DNA of 64,000 nt. Origin: Climacteris rufus. Taxonomy: Eukaryota; Chordata; Aves; Passeriformes; Climacteridae. How positions within the stretch are numbered: the stretch's first letter is position 1; the number at the start of each line of letters is the position of its first letter. A program made the position numbers and the translations under genes. This document shows, piece after piece, positions 55,601-64,000 of the stretch. The stretch lies in the NCBI GenBank assembly GCA_013398175.1, contig VZRZ01000572.1, positions 186,662 to 250,661 on the forward strand, given 5' to 3'. The notes below the pieces were generated by a model. The model searched no databases. It saw nothing but the letters and a program-made list of their open reading frames with translations, and was not told where the DNA came from.

Positions 55601-58600
55601 AGCAAAAGGACCTTGGCCGACTGAAAAACCACTGTGTATTCATATTTTTGTAGGAAAGATGATTTATGAAAATGTATCTAAATAAATTAATTTTGTGCAT
55701 TTTTTCCAAAGACCATTAAGGTAAATTAGAAGAACTTGTAAGAAGAGGTCTAACCTATTTTTTTTGCTGGGTGCACTAAACTATCTCTATTTACAGATCT
55801 AAGTATCACATATACCACAAATAGCTTCAGTTCTTTACGGTGTGGTTACCAAGAAACAGATGAAAATTGCAAGGCCTGAAATCCTGAACTATTTAAAATC
55901 TTGGACAAAGTTTTTAAGGTACTCAGTCTTACACAGCTGATAAACTTGGTTTACTCAAAGCACAAAGCAACCAAGTACTGGAAGTGAAGCATTGAAAGTT
56001 CAGTGTCTATATCCATAAGCAATTTTTAAAAACATATTGACTTTTAAACTTTCCAGGATTAGACAGGTTTTACCAAACTGCAAATTAATATTGTCTTGTA
56101 AGTTTGCCTGTATCCCCAGCCTAATTGTTCTTGGATTAGTGGCACTCAGGTTTTTGCTGGAAGAAATAGTAAAATAATTGGTTTTGGCCAGTTTACTTTT
56201 GCAGAACACATAGCATTAAAGGTGGCTTAATGAGTCAAAAAGAGACTGAGATTTGCTTATAGACTATTAATTTCTTCAATAACATTTTTGTCTAGGCTAC
56301 CTAGACTGCATATGTGGTGCCTCAGAGCATTCTGAAATCAAGCCACCTTCTAAACTGGAATACTCTCTGATAACCTGAAGACAGAGGTAGGAATATCTTC
56401 ATTAGATCTCCACATGAGATGAGTAATGAGGGCTGCAGCTATGTTGCAGGACGGGTTTAGAATTAAAAATTATTTCTACAATATTTTTCTCTTTGAGAAA
56501 TGCTCTAAAGAGCTGAGACAAGATTCTGCACATGATAAGAAGAATTGCCAGTACATATACAGAATGGGAAACAGCTGACTAAGGTAATAGTGTTAAAAAA
56601 AAATAGAAAAGGGAGCTGCTATGTAGTGGAGAATGAATAAGTCACAGGTATGCAGTATTATTTTAAAGAAGTTCCCAAACTCACAATAACGATGTTGACA
56701 ACATAATGAAATTCTTTCATGTGGGAGTCTACAAAGTTCTTAAAGTAACTTTTCTGGTTAACCTGTCAGTGGTAAGACTTCAGAGAGGACCTTACATCCA
56801 GGTTTGGGTGCCTGGTTTCAAGGAAGTTATAAATAACTGGAAAGAATCTAAAAGAAGCCAGTCAAAACCGAAGACAACTCTAAAGAAAAGTGACCTATAA
56901 AAAAGGGTTGAACACAAAGGTTGTGTTGCATAAGGCAGAAAAGGCTGCACAAGTTAGAAAAGGCCATGACAATATTTTCAAGCCTACGGTTTGTTACAGT
57001 CTGTTCTTGATCTCAACAATGGACAGGATGACAAGTACCAAGCTCAAGCTACCATAATGTAGATTGCTGTAAGACATCAGAAAATATCATGCAGTTCCCA
57101 TCACTGAAAATCTCCAGCTTTGGCTGACATACATCATAAATAACATAGGTTTATCATATTCAGTGGACAATTGGAGACTTTATTGTCCTAGGACAATTTA
57201 GATACAGCTGTTACAAGGCCATTCATTATGAAATCAAAAAAACAAATTAAATGACTGAAACACACAATATCCAGCAATGGCTGCTTTGAAACCTTAAGTA
57301 CAACAGCCCCTTCTGCAAAGGCTGAGCACACCCAAGAACATGCTTACAGTGGAGTCCTGATTGTGGAGATGCTTCTTCCCCAGAAGCACTGAAATACTGT
57401 GGTGTTGAGTAAATAATGTACATAAATGTATATAAGTGTATCTACCAAACAGCCAACCAAGGACAGTTTCTGAGGCTAAAGGAAGACCAGCAGAAGAGAA
57501 CTGGCTGACTGCTTCTCTGATTGGCCATGACATACATTCCACAGACTGTGGCTCTTCAAATCCATCAGAACCTTACCTCCTGTGTGGCACTTGCCCACCA
57601 CACACAGTTAATCAGGGTCCAGAGTTTGCTTTTAATGTCATCTCTTCCACAATTCAGATTCACTCAGCCTTACTGAGCTGTAATTAAGAGGTTCCTTTAT
57701 GGAGGTATTTAGCATAACCACTGGTTTACTCTTAATTCAGCGACATGAAGCCAAAGGCTACATGCATCTAAAAGAAGCACACTGTAAACCACACACTGTG
57801 TTCATGAATTGTCCTTTGGTGCTTACCTTCTAAACAGCTAGCATGTACATAATGACCACTTTAGCCATTAAAAGGTATTCATGCAAGACAAGCCTCAGCC
57901 ATTACTCCAGGTTATACTTTGGAAATGATATATTAGGATGTTTCTCATTTTGCATATACTCCTTCATCCAATAAAAAAGATCTTTTGTGGACTTCTGTTT
58001 ACCTATTGATGGAATGCACACTTTCAGTCCATCAGTCCAGTACCTATTACATTAATTAGATTTCATATTCTTTGTACTTCTTATATTTTTGTTTCTATAT
58101 TGTATATAGAAACTGAAATACTGAAACTGTTCATTATTGTTAAACCAACTTCACGAGTTTTAGAAGCAACTATGCTTCTAAAATTGCATTGCTTGAACTG
58201 TCTAACTAATCTTTTCAGATGTAAAAATTTATTTTCCTTTATCAATCTAAATATGCCTTCAGATAACTGTTTTATTGTCTGGCATGTATTGCTTTGCCTT
58301 TATCTCTATTTATGAGAAGATGTAAAAACTTGAAGAAATACATAATGCAGGCTGTCCAAATGAATAAATCCAATTGAAAGTCACAGTGATCAGTTCTGTA
58401 ACTGAATAACATTGTTATTGTACGAAACACGATTTTACTATTTTCACAGCATTAAAATGGTAATTTCTTTTTTTGTAGCAAGCATTTTCGAAATCAGTTT
58501 GTAGTTTGAGCCTTCATTCTGCCAATTCTTTGTATTCAAACAAATCCTACAATGTCTCTAAAATCATGCTATTAAAAACTAATAAACAAAAAAATCCAGC

Positions 58601-61600
58601 ATTTATTCATATTTGTTTCCTGAATGTAGAGACTCCTAGGCTTGTATGTTTTTTCTCTACAACCAGTTTCTAAGATGGTTACAAACTGTTTGCTTGTTTT
58701 AAAATGAAAGCTGAAATAAACAGCTATTCACATAACTCCTGATTAATTGTGTGAATGTTTTTGTGAAGAAAACCAGATATTTTTATGAAACTCCTAACTA
58801 CAAGACTATGAGAAGAGTAACATGAAACACCAATAAAACCCCAAAATTAATCCAAGGAACTGCAAGACCTGTTCTCAACAGAATTCTGAAAGAGAGAAAT
58901 ATTGTCCACAGAGCTTGTTAGCCAGATTAGTATAAATATATGTTAATATGTTCTGAAATGGTTCGGTGTCCTTCACCGGAAATAACACGAAAATCCCTAG
59001 GCCACAGCTGCAGCATGAGTTTAACTCGGAACTCAAGGCTGTACCTAAAGCTCATCAACAGAGAAACATACTGCAGAGGATTTCAGTAAGCAGGAAATGC
59101 CAGCATGCCTGTCTACCTTTGGCCAGCATTTGGTACTTGAGTCACTGGGTTATCTCACAGGAGGATTACAGCATTGTAGAGGCTACATCACATCCCTAGC
59201 TGATGTCTATAGTCTACAAATGTTACAAGGCACTGGCTGTTGGTATCCCCTCAAATTGAGTTTTTTCAGTGTATCTTAACACTTCTTCACATCTATTGTA
59301 CCTGTCCTACACAAAAGATGAGAATTGCCTATTGTATACATCCCTCAGTGGTGAACATGGCGTGCAGTTAGAATCAGTGAGCTTTTACAGTGTCTGAAAG
59401 GCAGGTTAAGTTGAACATCTTGGGAATCAGAACTCCCTTTTTAATGATTGTGGCCATCATGCCCACATGAGTCCCAGCAATTTTTCAGGCACAGTTGCCT
59501 TCATCCCCTCTACCCCCAAGTTTTAACTCTTAGGTCTTATTAGGCAAATCAGTGAATAATAACTAGAACTATTATTATTACTATACCTTAGGGAACAAAG
59601 CTGGTAAAAGACAATTGAGGAATTTTGTTTAATTCTAGAAAGTTGTGAATTTAAATATTTACTACAACTAAATGTGCCAAGTGAAAACTTCCCCCACCAA
59701 ACATTTTTTCTTACTAGCTAGCTCCTACTGTGTCTGTCTCAGCATGTGTGAGAACTTATCCAGTGAATCTATAGTACTAAATATCTTTTGCAAGCAAGTT
59801 AAATACTGTCCCTGGCTTCCTTGCTTCTCTATGCTTGTTTTGATCCTTCCTGAAAAGACTAACCATCTCTACTATCTTTAGGAGATCAAAATTACAACCC
59901 AAGATATCAAACATCAGGCAGTCAATTTAATAGCAAACACATCCAAAAACGCTGTCTAGCCAGGGTTCTCTCAAGCTAAATTAATTCAGCTAAATTTCAG
60001 CCATTTCTTCCCTTAGGACATGAGAACACCTGGACAAACACACACAAAAAACTTTGTCAAGAAAGGACTACCATTGACAATATAATATATGTTGCATTCA
60101 GGTAGGGATAAGTATTTCAGGACCAATTGCTACCTCTGTCTCTCTTCCCCTATGTTTCCCCTGCCACCAAAAATCAACCAGACATCATAATTTTTGTTTG
60201 TTTGTGTCTTTTTTCCCAAATAATAATAAAAAAAAAATCTCTGTGAACATTCTCAAGTGGAATGGGAAGAAATGAAGACCAGAACTGTTTTTTTTTCATT
60301 ACTGAGTTCAACCAGGTTAAAAAACTTAGAAACCTACTATTAAGAAGCATTATATAGAAAAATATATCATATTACCTAAGAACTGTACAGCTATTATACA
60401 GCTATTTCTTAGTCCACAGATCATAAGTAGCTCAGTTTTTCAAGCACTATATTATAGTGTAGGTACAAGGTCTGAGAATTAGCATCTTTGATAGCTTTCT
60501 GCAGATGCCCTAAATCAAACTAGTACCGCAAATATTTAGGTTTTATACAAGCAAAACGTTAACTTTTATACCTCTAAACTTCTGGCAAGTTGTCATAACT
60601 CCTCCTACAGACTACTGAGTTCAAGTCCACCACCTCATCTGAGTGATGAAGAAGCCATAATGCAGTGCTGCCAACACTTGCAAGAATTTGTATTTCTCTT
60701 AAAGCCCCAAATTCCTGTAGCTGTCTGAAAACTCCACTTCATTTTGCCTAAAAGAACTTCCAGTCTCTGTGGGTTATCCAGAAATGACTAAATGTGACCA
60801 ACACAACACAGCATATCTTAAAGCTAAGTACACAGACCTCAAGGAATACATAGTCTTAAAACATCATTATTGTTAAACCAACTTCACCTTCTGTCACATT
60901 ACCATGAGCTAGAATTGCCCTGAAGTATGAGTCCTTGTATATCTTTTCTGCTTGAGGCTCTCATTCTTCCCTTCAGTCTCTCCATCTCTCAGATGCTACT
61001 TTTGCAGGATAAACTGGCAATGACAGCTGAGAAGCACACCATTTCCACAACCTCATCAGTTCTGCTGCGAATCTGTTTAGTCTTTGGGAGAAGCATACTG
61101 CATACAAGTGCATCTGTCTGAAGCACACGAAAAAATCAGAGTTCCTAGTCCTTTATGCCAATGCTGAAGTCTTACATCCACCTATGAGTCTCCAGCTCCC
61201 CTTCATGTGGTGCTCTTTTATAGAGTTTGCAGGGCATTACATCCACCGTTAATCAGCAAGAAAAGCTGAAGCCTGCCTCAGAGGGAAGGTAAGTGCACCC
61301 CGATTTTCTCCTCAGTCCTGTACTGCTTCCTAAATCTCTCTTTGCAGTATTCCTGGTTCACTGGACTGGAAACCATTAGGAACAATGAGAAGTTCAGAAA
61401 ACTAGTTACTATTGGTGCAGCAAGGAGAGCACCCAGATTATTTTACACCAAATCTGGATTTTGTATTAATTTTTTTAACCCCAGAACCAACTCACCCTCT
61501 CTGCATTTCAGAATAAGCAATTCAAAGGAACGACTGAGGTTTAAATCAAAACTATGCGTGGGATTTCCCAGTCATCTCGTTTGAAACAAAAGCGCAATCC

Positions 61601-62833
61601 CACTCAAGTGGAAGTGTGGACATATGGAAGGGGAGCAGGTTTGCAATCTGTACTCCCTCACCCAGAGCCCGCAGGAGCCAGGCCTCTGGGGCTGTGCCTG
61701 TAGCCTTACCCTAGAGACAGGCTCCATTCTCCAGGGCAGATGAATGGTATGTGTGGCATCAGCAGCACAAGGCATGCTGGGGCACCACATGGAGGGAAGC
61801 TGGCAAATGTGTGTAGCTGCTCTTGAAGAACCTGGAAATAAGGGTGAAAAATACAGACTAAAAAACCAAAATGTACAGAAATAGGCTCCTCTTCTGTTTG
61901 CATCAGAGTGCTTGGCTCGCAACCATTTCTTTGGCAATTTTGCTACTGCCTCACTGTATTAACAAACCTTTAACAAAATTTGAGTTTTTCCTCCTCCCAC
62001 CAAGAAGTTTCAAAAACCTAAACCAAATTAGATGCTCCAAGTTTGTAAGGATTAAAATTAAACCCAAGCACAATGCAGAAAGCATCTTTCCAACTGTTCC
62101 TGGGGAGAAAAACAGCAAAGTCAATATATAACAAACAAAAATATTAATGTTTTCTTATTTCTTCCTAATTGCTAGTCTGGTTTGGAGAAAGCTAAGTGAT
62201 TCAAGAGTACTTTACAAACAGCAGCCCTCTTTCAGCAGCATGCAGTGCAAGTTAAACCCTGTTAGCTCTGAAGCCAAGACTTCCTAGAACAGGTACCTAG
62301 CACCGGGATCCAAAGGAGTGGCACCTAAACACCGTCTTTTTCTGTGTAACCTGGGGAGCTCTTGGCCCTGTGAGACTATAGGATACCTGCCTGAGAGGGT
62401 TAGACATGGTCACTGACTTAATGTGCATTCAGAACCCAACTTTGTTCCTTTCGCGGGATTATTAGGGCAAACGGAAGGGCAGGAGGAGGAAGGGTGGGTC
62501 ACGGCTCCGTCTGCAACGCGCCTCGGCCCGGGCCAGTCCCCCTCCAGGAGGCCCCACACCGGCTCTGCATCTCCGTCCCTGCCCGGCCCACGCCCGGGCT
62601 GCTCCGGGAAAACTCCTCGGGACATCGTCCCTCTCCGTCGGCCAGCTCCATCCCAGGCATCTCCCGGCGCAGCCTGCCCGGCTGCCCCGCCGCCGGGGCA
62701 AGGGACGGAGTCGCTCGGTTGGGCTGCGCCCCTGGGGCAGCCCCCCGGCCGGCCCCCGCAGGGGCTGTCGTGCCGCCCGCCCCCCGCCAGGACTCACCAT
62801 ATTACAGATGGAGGCGATGTTTCTGACAGTCAT
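35632..62833 (-). CDS. USP46: USP46 deubiquitinase, whole coding span (nine exons)
   Basis: USP46 is a cysteine protease of the USP (peptidase C19) family that removes ubiquitin from substrates. Known family biology is activation by the WD-repeat proteins WDR48/UAF1 and WDR20, and roles in histone, PHLPP and neuronal receptor deubiquitination. Joining the nine exons gives 1,101 nt, or 366 aa plus stop, matching the usual length. Visible landmarks are the Cys box FGNTCYCNS with catalytic Cys44 (exon 3), the QQDAHEF box (exon 4), zinc-finger pairs C182/C185 (exon 4) and C229/C232 (exon 6), and the His box GHY with His313 plus Asp330 (exon 8). The N-terminus TVRNIASICNM, the SEQKYYCETC segment and the C-terminus SRE favour USP46 over its paralogue USP12. 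The lysine run at residues 91-93 is intact; deletion of Lys92 is the known mouse behavioural mutation. All splice sites are GT-AG and no frameshift is seen. Confidence 0.97.
36689..36767 (-). CDS. USP46: USP46 coding exon 8 (residues 307-333, His box)
   Basis: This 79-nt exon runs from phase 2 to phase 0. It encodes GPNRGHYITIVKSHGFWLL and then FDDDIVE. His313 and Asp330 complete the catalytic triad with Cys44. The acceptor is TTTCTAG and the donor GTCAGT. Confidence 0.97.
37437..37634 (-). CDS. USP46: USP46 coding exon 7 (residues 241-306)
   Basis: This 198-nt exon has phase 2 at both ends. It encodes [20 protein letters not shown] and continues through the beta-rich finger/palm region to AVVVHCG. 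The acceptor is GTTTTACAG and the donor GTAATG. Residue 287 is Gly (NTSGDAVN); human USP46 has Ser here as I recall, while USP12 has Gly. Confidence 0.98.
37924..38007 (-). CDS. USP46: USP46 coding exon 6 (residues 213-240, second zinc knuckle)
   Basis: This 84-nt exon has phase 2 at both ends. It encodes DFSNTETLCSEQKYY followed by CETCCSKQEAQK. Cys229 and Cys232 complete the structural zinc site. The acceptor is TTTATTTACAG and the donor GTAAGC. Intron 6, which follows, is the shortest of the gene (289 nt). Confidence 0.97.
38947..38966. repeat. 10-bp tandem duplication in USP46 intron 5
   Basis: ATTCAGACCC occurs twice in perfect tandem, about 100 nt from a second, longer tandem duplication. 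Confidence 0.95.
39060..39101. repeat. 21-bp perfect tandem duplication in USP46 intron 5
   Basis: A 21-nt unit beginning GAATTGTCTTAC and ending AGCCAAA is present twice without mismatch. Perfect identity suggests a recent duplication. Confidence 0.95.
40480..40953 (+). mobile_element. Old CR1-type LINE, 3' portion, in USP46 intron 5
   Basis: The plus strand follows the order of a CR1 3' end. GGAATACT...CATTTCAAGAAA comes first, then CTGGAGAAG...CTGAGAAGAAAA, TGTATATAAAAGGCTACT, TCTTCTGGAACAGGCTGGATAAGC, and last GGAGTCACTTTCAACTCCACCATTC. The final string corresponds to the sequence preceding the ATTCTGTG terminus. Similarity is partial throughout with many indels, so this is an ancient copy. 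It lies antisense to USP46. Confidence 0.65.
41236..41310 (-). mobile_element. Possible degraded CR1 3' end in USP46 intron 5
   Basis: ACATAGAACC, a TTAGAAAGGACCT string and following bases resemble the reverse complement of a CR1 3' terminus (CATAGAATC...GGAAGGGACCT). The match is short and eroded. Confidence 0.35.
42543..42619 (-). CDS. USP46: USP46 coding exon 5 (residues 188-212)
   Basis: This 77-nt exon runs from phase 0 to phase 2. It encodes VSSKDEDFLDLSVDV, then EQNTSITHCL, plus two bases of Arg213. The acceptor is TTGCAACAG and the donor GTAAAT. It is too short to appear as a long open frame and was found from the flanking exons and splice phase. Confidence 0.96.
42620..45979 (-). 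other. USP46: USP46 intron 4
   Basis: A 3,360-nt intron. It contains a segment at about 44880-44925 that resembles one in intron 3, and an AT microsatellite at about 45905-45925. No gene was seen. Confidence 0.9.
44883..44925. repeat. Unnamed dispersed repeat segment, copy A
   Basis: The string ATCTCACCTAACTTCAGCTG and its next bases recur in diverged form at about 46391-46417, with roughly 22 of 26 positions equal by eye. The family was not identified. Confidence 0.4.
45980..46209 (-). CDS. USP46: USP46 coding exon 4 (residues 111-187, QQDAHEF box and first zinc knuckle)
   Basis: This 230-nt exon runs from phase 1 to phase 0. It begins by completing Asp111 and encodes LFDNYMQQDAHEFLNYLL, a USP signature. 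A charged Lys/Glu/Asn-rich linker follows (about residues 138-163), then WVHEIFQGTLTNETRCLNCET with zinc ligands C182 and C185. The acceptor is TTTTTCACAG and the donor GTAAGC. The linker differs from the human sequence I recall at residues 157, 158 and 163. Confidence 0.98.
46350..46640. repeat. Unnamed dispersed repeat segment, copy B (longer)
   Basis: This holds the second copy of the shared motif (ATCTCACCTAATTTTAGCTG) and a further CTAACTTTAGGCAGAACTGA stretch. It looks like an old interspersed repeat next to the solo LTR, but its edges and family are unknown. Confidence 0.35.
46652..47246 (+). mobile_element. Solo LTR of an avian endogenous retrovirus (ERVL-like)
   Basis: About 595 nt show the ordered landmarks of an abundant avian LTR family. 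Near the 5' end are GGCTGGGATGGAGTTA and TCACAGTAGC...GTGCTGTGTTTTG. Next come CAGCTGATGCTAAGCAGTAC, CAAACTGGCCAAAG and ATGTCATGTGACTTCATG. Near the 3' end is AATTAAACTG followed by TTTATCTCAACTCATAAG. It starts TG and ends CA. The expected TATA stretch after GACTTCATG is eroded. No internal viral genes flank it, so it is a recombined solo LTR. It lies antisense to USP46 within intron 3. The class assignment is from memory; clear target-site duplications were not seen. Confidence 0.75.
48442..48655 (-). CDS. USP46: USP46 coding exon 3 (residues 40-110, catalytic Cys box)
   Basis: This 214-nt exon runs from phase 0 to phase 1. It opens with FGNTCYCNSVLQALYF, in which Cys44 is the nucleophile. 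It also carries the ATQKKKVG segment with Lys91-93. The exon ends AAT G before GTAAGT, splitting codon Asp111. Residue 65 is Ser, where I recall Ala in human. Confidence 0.98.
49473..49553 (-). CDS. USP46: USP46 coding exon 2 (residues 13-39)
   Basis: This 81-nt exon has phase 0 at both ends. It encodes GTNASALEKDIGPEQ followed by FPINEHYFGLVN. The acceptor is TGTGTAG preceded by a pure 32-nt T run on the minus strand. The donor is GTAAGT. Exon 2 is separated from exon 3 by only 817 nt. Confidence 0.97.
49560..49660. repeat. Poly(A) tract (32 nt) grading into A-rich sequence
   Basis: A perfect A run at 49560-49591 is followed by GAAAA units and AAACC units. On the minus strand it is a T run ending five bases before the AG of the exon 2 acceptor, so it serves as the polypyrimidine tract. 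Confidence 0.97.
50320..50640. mobile_element. Possible LTR or CR1 remnant in USP46 intron 1
   Basis: A GC-richer stretch with GGGGGCCGAACCCAGGGGCT and AGATGACCTAACGGACTTCT resembles a CR1 3' end on the plus strand. The next 150 nt, with a GTATATAAGCC string, resemble an LTR promoter. Neither match is strong. Confidence 0.25.
50873..51760 (-). mobile_element. CR1 LINE fragment (ORF2 C-terminal part) in USP46 intron 1
   Basis: The minus strand encodes pieces of the CR1 ORF2 C-terminal region, including RATKMIKGLEHLSYEERLRE followed by LGLSTLKRRLRGELI. They are split over frames (open pieces at 51199-50897 and 51315-51010) and interrupted by stops. Upstream DNA segments also match CR1 order, for example the reverse complements of GTTGTCCACCAGGACCTCCA and GACATTGTGAGAGACAGCGT. 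The element is dead, and same-sense as USP46. Similarity stops at about 50873, before the usual CR1 3' UTR and terminal ATTCTGTG repeat. Confidence 0.85.
58131..58154. repeat. 24-nt direct repeat, copy 1
   Basis: Begins TCATTATTGTTA and ends CAACTTCAC. It is identical over 24 nt to the copy 2.7 kb to the right, with unrelated flanks. Confidence 0.9.
60864..60887. repeat. 24-nt direct repeat, copy 2
   Basis: Identical to the copy at 58131-58154. The flanks do not match clearly. Confidence 0.9.
62798..62833 (-). CDS. USP46: USP46 coding exon 1 (residues 1-12)
   Basis: The minus strand reads ATG followed by eleven codons giving MTVRNIASICNM, then a donor GTGAGT directly after the second ATG (phase 0). 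This start is chosen because the following residues match the USP46 N-terminus. Two short upstream ORFs end before it. Intron 1 after this exon is 13,244 nt. Confidence 0.95.
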
Positions 62834-62837
62834 TAGT

Positions 62838-62867
62838 CTAAAGGTTGCAGCGATCCCACACCGCCAT
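62838..62867 (-). other. Upstream ORF 2 in the putative USP46 leader (9 codons plus stop)
   Basis: The ATG sits inside the YY1-type motif and opens MAVWDRCNL, ending in TAG only four bases before the USP46 ATG. It is out of frame with the main ORF. Such an arrangement would permit reinitiation or dampen translation if the transcript includes it. Confidence 0.45.
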
Positions 62868-62870
62868 CTT
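62861..62870 (-). promoter_or_regulatory. YY1-type motif AAGATGGCGG near the USP46 start
   Basis: The minus strand reads AAGATGGCGG 28-37 nt upstream of the USP46 ATG. This matches the core of the YY1 motif found just downstream of transcription starts in many vertebrate housekeeping promoters. The motif's internal ATG opens a short upstream ORF. A TATAAAG string overlaps it at 62868-62873 but is too close to the start codon to be a likely working TATA box. Confidence 0.55.
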
Positions 62871-62896
62871 TATAAGGTGAAAACAGCCCCGCTCAT
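62870..62896 (-). other. Upstream ORF 1 in the putative USP46 leader (8 codons plus stop)
   Basis: The ATG lies in a good Kozak context (CCCACCATGA). It opens MSGAVFTL and stops at TAA. It is part of the mRNA only if transcription starts upstream of about 62900, which is not known. The stop is two bases before the next upstream ATG. Confidence 0.4.
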
Positions 62897-63146
62897 GGTG
62901 GGAAGAGCGCAGGAAGGGACAGGGGGCGGCGGCGGCTCCTGCTCCGGGGCTGGGATGAAAACAAGAGGAGGGGACTGCACAGGCACCCTTTGCGCCCGCA
63001 GAGCAGCGGGAGGGACGGACCTTCCCGGCCTCCCTCCTCCGGGCGAGTGACCGGGAGCTTCAGCAGCGCGGGGAGAGCGGCCGCATCTCCGCTCCTTCCG
63101 CCTCTACCTCTCCCACGGTCCGCAGGGCCCCGGGCTCCCGCTGGAG

Positions 63147-63382
63147 NNNNNNNNNNNNNNNNNNNNNNNNNNNNNNNNNNNNNNNNNNNNNNNNNNNNNN
63201 NNNNNNNNNNNNNNNNNNNNNNNNNNNNNNNNNNNNNNNNNNNNNNNNNNNNNNNNNNNNNNNNNNNNNNNNNNNNNNNNNNNNNNNNNNNNNNNNNNNN
63301 NNNNNNNNNNNNNNNNNNNNNNNNNNNNNNNNNNNNNNNNNNNNNNNNNNNNNNNNNNNNNNNNNNNNNNNNNNNNNNNNNN
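63147..63382. other. Assembly gap inside the CpG island
   Basis: A run of 236 Ns lies inside very GC-rich DNA. The core promoter or 5' non-coding sequence of USP46 may be partly missing. Any open frame reading across it is artificial. Confidence 0.99.
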
Positions 63383-63590
63383 ATGCGCTGCGGGGCGGAG
63401 GGGGCGCGGGGGGGCTGCGCCCGCAGCCCCTCCGGATGGGCGCTCCGAGAGGGGCCGCGCTGCTTCAGCCCCTGGGCCTGGAATGGCCACGGGGCTGCGA
63501 AACTCGGCCTCAGTGCCTGCAAAATCCTACCGGCAGGCAGTAGGGTGAAGGACAGGAAGGCAGAGTGCAGGCAGGAGGACATGGATGTGT

Positions 63591-64000
63591 GACAGTGACG
63601 GCGGCTCTGTGCTTTGGGGCATGTTCTCCCCACCTAATTAGAGATACACAGGAGCCCGAGCACTTGCAAAACCAGAACAGTAGGCTGGAATGTAATTCAC
63701 TGCCCGCAGTTGGTGCTTTGTATCGCCATTCACGCAGATAACATTTATCTTCACAAATGCTGTTTTGGGACTGTGTCCACACCACGTGTCGTAGTGCTCA
63801 CAGATTCACAACATGTGGAATCTATACAACACGGTGAATGTAATAATCTCAGTTTCTTTTCAAACACAAACAAGTCGAGGCCCGTGCCTTTCTCCAAGGT
63901 AGAGCAGTGTGAGTGTATGAAATTTACACACGTTATAATAGGCACAAGGTTGTTCAATAGCTAACTTGAGGTCACATAACAAATCTCTAAGAGAAGCAAG
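63591..64000. other. Upstream flank of USP46, no gene seen
   Basis: Composition returns to ordinary AT-rich sequence beyond the island. No exon, repeat or RNA gene was recognised. Confidence 0.55.

Larger units (their letters stand above)
49554..62797 (-). other. USP46: USP46 intron 1
   Basis: A 13,244-nt first intron. It holds the poly(T) acceptor tract, a possible LTR/CR1 remnant, a CR1 fragment and an AT microsatellite at about 54805-54842. A 24-nt exact repeat is shared between 58131-58154 and 60864-60887. The island end of the promoter covers its first 350 nt or so. No nested gene was recognised. Confidence 0.9.
62440..63590. promoter_or_regulatory. USP46: CpG-island promoter of USP46 (interrupted by a gap)
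   Basis: Base composition changes abruptly from AT-rich intron to GC- and CpG-rich DNA across the first exon and upstream flank. GC-box-like strings such as GGGGGCGGCGGCGG near 62922 and GGGGCGGAG near 63393 are visible. A 236-nt assembly gap lies inside it. The island covers the start codon and the first donor. It likely drives the minus-strand USP46 transcript; bidirectional activity cannot be judged. Confidence 0.8.

Noticed and set aside
35632..62833. Assignment to the paralogue USP12
   Set aside because: The N-terminus, the KDIGPEQFPIN segment, the SEQKYYCETC segment and the terminal Glu fit USP46. USP12 differs at each as I recall it.
62423..62836. Overlapping Pro/Arg/Gly-rich frames of 110-137 codons on both strands at the USP46 start
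   Set aside because: They are GC-rich promoter and intron 1 sequence. The true coding part is only the 36-nt exon 1, which ends at a GTGAGT donor.
62868..62875. TATA box (TTATAAAG) for USP46
   Set aside because: A working TATA box here would place transcription start only a few bases before the ATG. A CpG-island promoter with a YY1 motif fits better.
62893..63633. Long frames of up to 246 codons across the CpG island
   Set aside because: They read through 236 Ns translated as X, and GC-rich DNA is naturally poor in stop codons.
1..64000. CRISPR arrays, operons, prophage, tRNA or rRNA genes
   Set aside because: No regularly spaced repeats, gene clusters or structural RNA signatures were seen. 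The window is a single-gene vertebrate locus.

Overview
This is a vertebrate genomic window, almost certainly from a bird. It carries CR1 LINE fragments, including the 8-bp-type CR1 3' terminus, and a solo LTR of a type abundant in avian genomes. The sequence is AT-rich with one strong CpG island, and introns are short for an amniote. No bacterial, viral or operon-like organisation is present. Assembly gaps lie at 1-283, 22257-22294 and 63147-63382.

The only protein-coding gene I can support is USP46 (ubiquitin carboxyl-terminal hydrolase 46), on the minus strand. All nine coding exons can be placed to the base: 62833-62798, 49553-49473, 48655-48442, 46209-45980, 42619-42543, 38007-37924, 37634-37437, 36767-36689 and 35733-35632. 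Every intron is GT-AG. The joined reading frame is 1,101 nt, or 366 codons plus stop, which is the expected vertebrate USP46 length. Catalytic Cys44, His313 and Asp330 and the four zinc-binding cysteines (182, 185, 229, 232) are all present, so the gene looks intact.

Layout from left to right. Positions 1-34.9 kb are a gene-poor region downstream of USP46. It holds simple repeats, one CR1 3' end, one unrecognised ORF-bearing stretch near 16 kb and otherwise ordinary AT-rich DNA. Positions 34.9-35.6 kb are the probable proximal 3' UTR, with a candidate poly(A) signal. Positions 35.6-62.8 kb are the USP46 exons and introns. Intron 1 (13.2 kb) contains a CR1 fragment, intron 3 an antisense solo LTR, and intron 5 an old CR1 copy. 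Positions 62.4-63.6 kb are a gapped CpG-island promoter with a YY1-type motif and two tandem short upstream ORFs just before the USP46 start codon. The last 0.4 kb is upstream flank with no gene seen.

I did not find a novel system. The observations most worth following up are the tandem uORF/YY1 arrangement at the USP46 start, a 32-nt homopolymer forming the polypyrimidine tract of exon 2, a few lineage-specific USP46 substitutions, and several unexplained repeats.
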